This document shows positions 63,275 to 64,000 of a stretch of DNA of 64,000 nucleotides, piece by piece. A model generated the notes under the pieces. It saw only the letters and a program-made list of their open reading frames with translations. It searched no databases and had not been told where the DNA came from. The stretch's first letter is position 1; the number at the start of each line of letters is the position of its first letter. This DNA is from CAYXAA01 sp964462985. Its GTDB lineage: Bacteria > Pseudomonadota > Alphaproteobacteria > Rhizobiales > Stappiaceae. A program made the translations under genes and the position numbers. The stretch lies in the NCBI GenBank assembly GCA_964462985.1, contig CAYXAA010000009.1, positions 62,001 through 126,000 of the forward strand, written 5' to 3'.

Positions 63275-64000
63275 CTACTTCCCGCGCAGCGGCGGCCCGT
63301 AGAGTGCTCTTGCCCCGGCGATGTCGCCGGCCTGGGGGCCACGAAAATTCTCTGAGTACTTGAAGAACATCAGGAGCCCGGGCCGGTTGTAATGGTCGAG
63401 CCCGATGGCATGGCCGATCTCGTGGGCGAGCGTGTAGCGCAGGTCGTAGGCGCCGGCCGGCCCGCCGAAGCCGATCTTCCAATGGTGAAGCGGATTGAGG
63501 CACACCGCCGATCGGACGATCGGACTAACCGGGACCGGTCCGGTCCGCTCGCCGGGCGCCGCTGCGTCGTCGTCGCCACCGAGACCACGGCCGCCGCCGC
63601 GTCCGGTCATGGCCATTGCCGGACGCGGATGGACGTTGGCGAAGGCATAGCCATGGGGGCGGGAAAGGGCGCCGATCAGGATATCCGCATCGCCCGGCGT
63701 GGCAGCCTCTTCGAAGGTGAGGCCGGCCGCTTGTTCCCAGAGACGGAACGCCGCAGCGGCCTCACGCTCGATTGCCTCGAGCGATAGCCCCGACCGAGCC
63801 GCGAGTGCATCGAGAGGGACCATGTCGCGACAGTTGCGCGCGGCCGCGTCGTGGACCTTCGCCGTGACGAAGGCATAGCGGATGTGCGCCGGCGCGCCGA
63901 GGCGCGGAGCGCCCCACTTGACCTGACGGCCCTCGAGCCTGAGCAGGTGAAAGTCGTCTTCGGCGCCGGCGGCGGGCGCGGCGAGACTGAGGCTTGCGAG
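63275..64000 (-). CDS. Matrixin-type zinc metalloprotease (5' end outside window)
   Basis: 241 residues are visible; the frame is open to the window edge, where the coding sequence resembles the end of a signal peptide (LASLSLAAPAAGA). The zinc-binding consensus HEIGHAIGLDH and downstream LMFF Met-turn region (residues about 193-210 of the visible part) define a metzincin of the matrixin family, secreted. A Gly/Asp-rich insert (GGGRGLGGDDDAAAPG) lies before the active site and might bind calcium. ATG 63823 is internal, not the real start. Confidence 0.85.
   Translation of the reverse strand, partial: LASLSLAAPAAGAEDDFHLLRLEGRQVKWGAPRLGAPAHIRYAFVTAKVHDAAARNCRDMVPLDALAARSGLSLEAIEREAAAAFRLWEQAAGLTFEEAATPGDADILIGALSRPHGYAFANVHPRPAMAMTGRGGGRGLGGDDDAAAPGERTGPVPVSPIVRSAVCLNPLHHWKIGFGGPAGAYDLRYTLAHEIGHAIGLDHYNRPGLLMFFKYSENFRGPQAGDIAGARALYGPPLRGK

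Overview
The window is a dense, GC-rich (low-GC only in one small island) chromosomal segment of an alphaproteobacterium, most likely Hyphomicrobiales (Rhizobiales). The firmest taxonomic marker is a circularly permuted tmRNA gene on the minus strand (about 23568-23884), the two-piece type typical of Alphaproteobacteria. An SspB ClpXP adaptor, AzlCD, DUF1127, DUF4169, DUF2065 and a thyA-folA-hflKC-degP-serB-miaA order all fit this placement. No phage, transposase, CRISPR array or rRNA operon is visible.

Layout. 1-6.6 kb: the end of a UvrD/PcrA helicase, prmA, a DUF1127 protein, aminopeptidase P, a PhyH-type dioxygenase and a glutathione S-transferase. 6.6-8.4 kb: azlDC and an AT-rich orphan gene. 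8.4-14.1 kb: an iron/siderophore locus on the minus strand (AraC regulator, TonB-dependent receptor, RhtX/FptX-like MFS importer, DUF2218-SIP reductase) with a palindromic operator in front of the receptor. 14.1-22.4 kb: ClC channel, thioesterase, FAD-linked D-lactate dehydrogenase, giant AsmA protein. 22.3-35.4 kb: conserved housekeeping (RHH protein, DUF4169, sspB, ssrA, thyA, DUF2461/TfoX pair, folA, XRE regulator, amine oxidoreductase, hflK-hflC-DUF2065-degP, serB, miaA). 35.8-51 kb: mixed genes: GNAT, LprI-like, GNAT-NUDIX fusion, PhzF, leuA with a leucine-rich leader peptide, a decayed MNT-HEPN toxin-antitoxin locus, RsmC-like and RsuA-like rRNA modifiers, pirin, an ABC-2 exporter, a D,D-carboxypeptidase lipoprotein, an intracellular trypsin-like protease with a small partner, ilvC and a TetR regulator. 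51-58 kb: a P1B-type metal ATPase, a BigR/SqrR-like ArsR repressor, a DUF2892 membrane protein and an RND efflux pair. 58-64 kb: tRNA-Lys, an ilvBN operon with an Ile/Leu/Val leader and terminator, pdxJ, a universal stress protein, and the end of a matrixin-type metalloprotease.

How it works together. Branched-chain amino acid synthesis is spread over leuA, ilvC and ilvBN; leuA and ilvBN each carry a leader peptide rich in the pathway's own product codons. Protein quality control is concentrated: SspB sits beside the tmRNA whose tag it delivers to ClpXP, and hflKC-degP form a membrane/periplasmic proteolysis operon. The most unusual parts are the protease plus stand-alone small domain, the AT-rich orphan, the broken MNT-HEPN locus and the probable sulfur-responsive efflux cluster. 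I did not find a clearly new multi-gene system; the protease pair is the best candidate.
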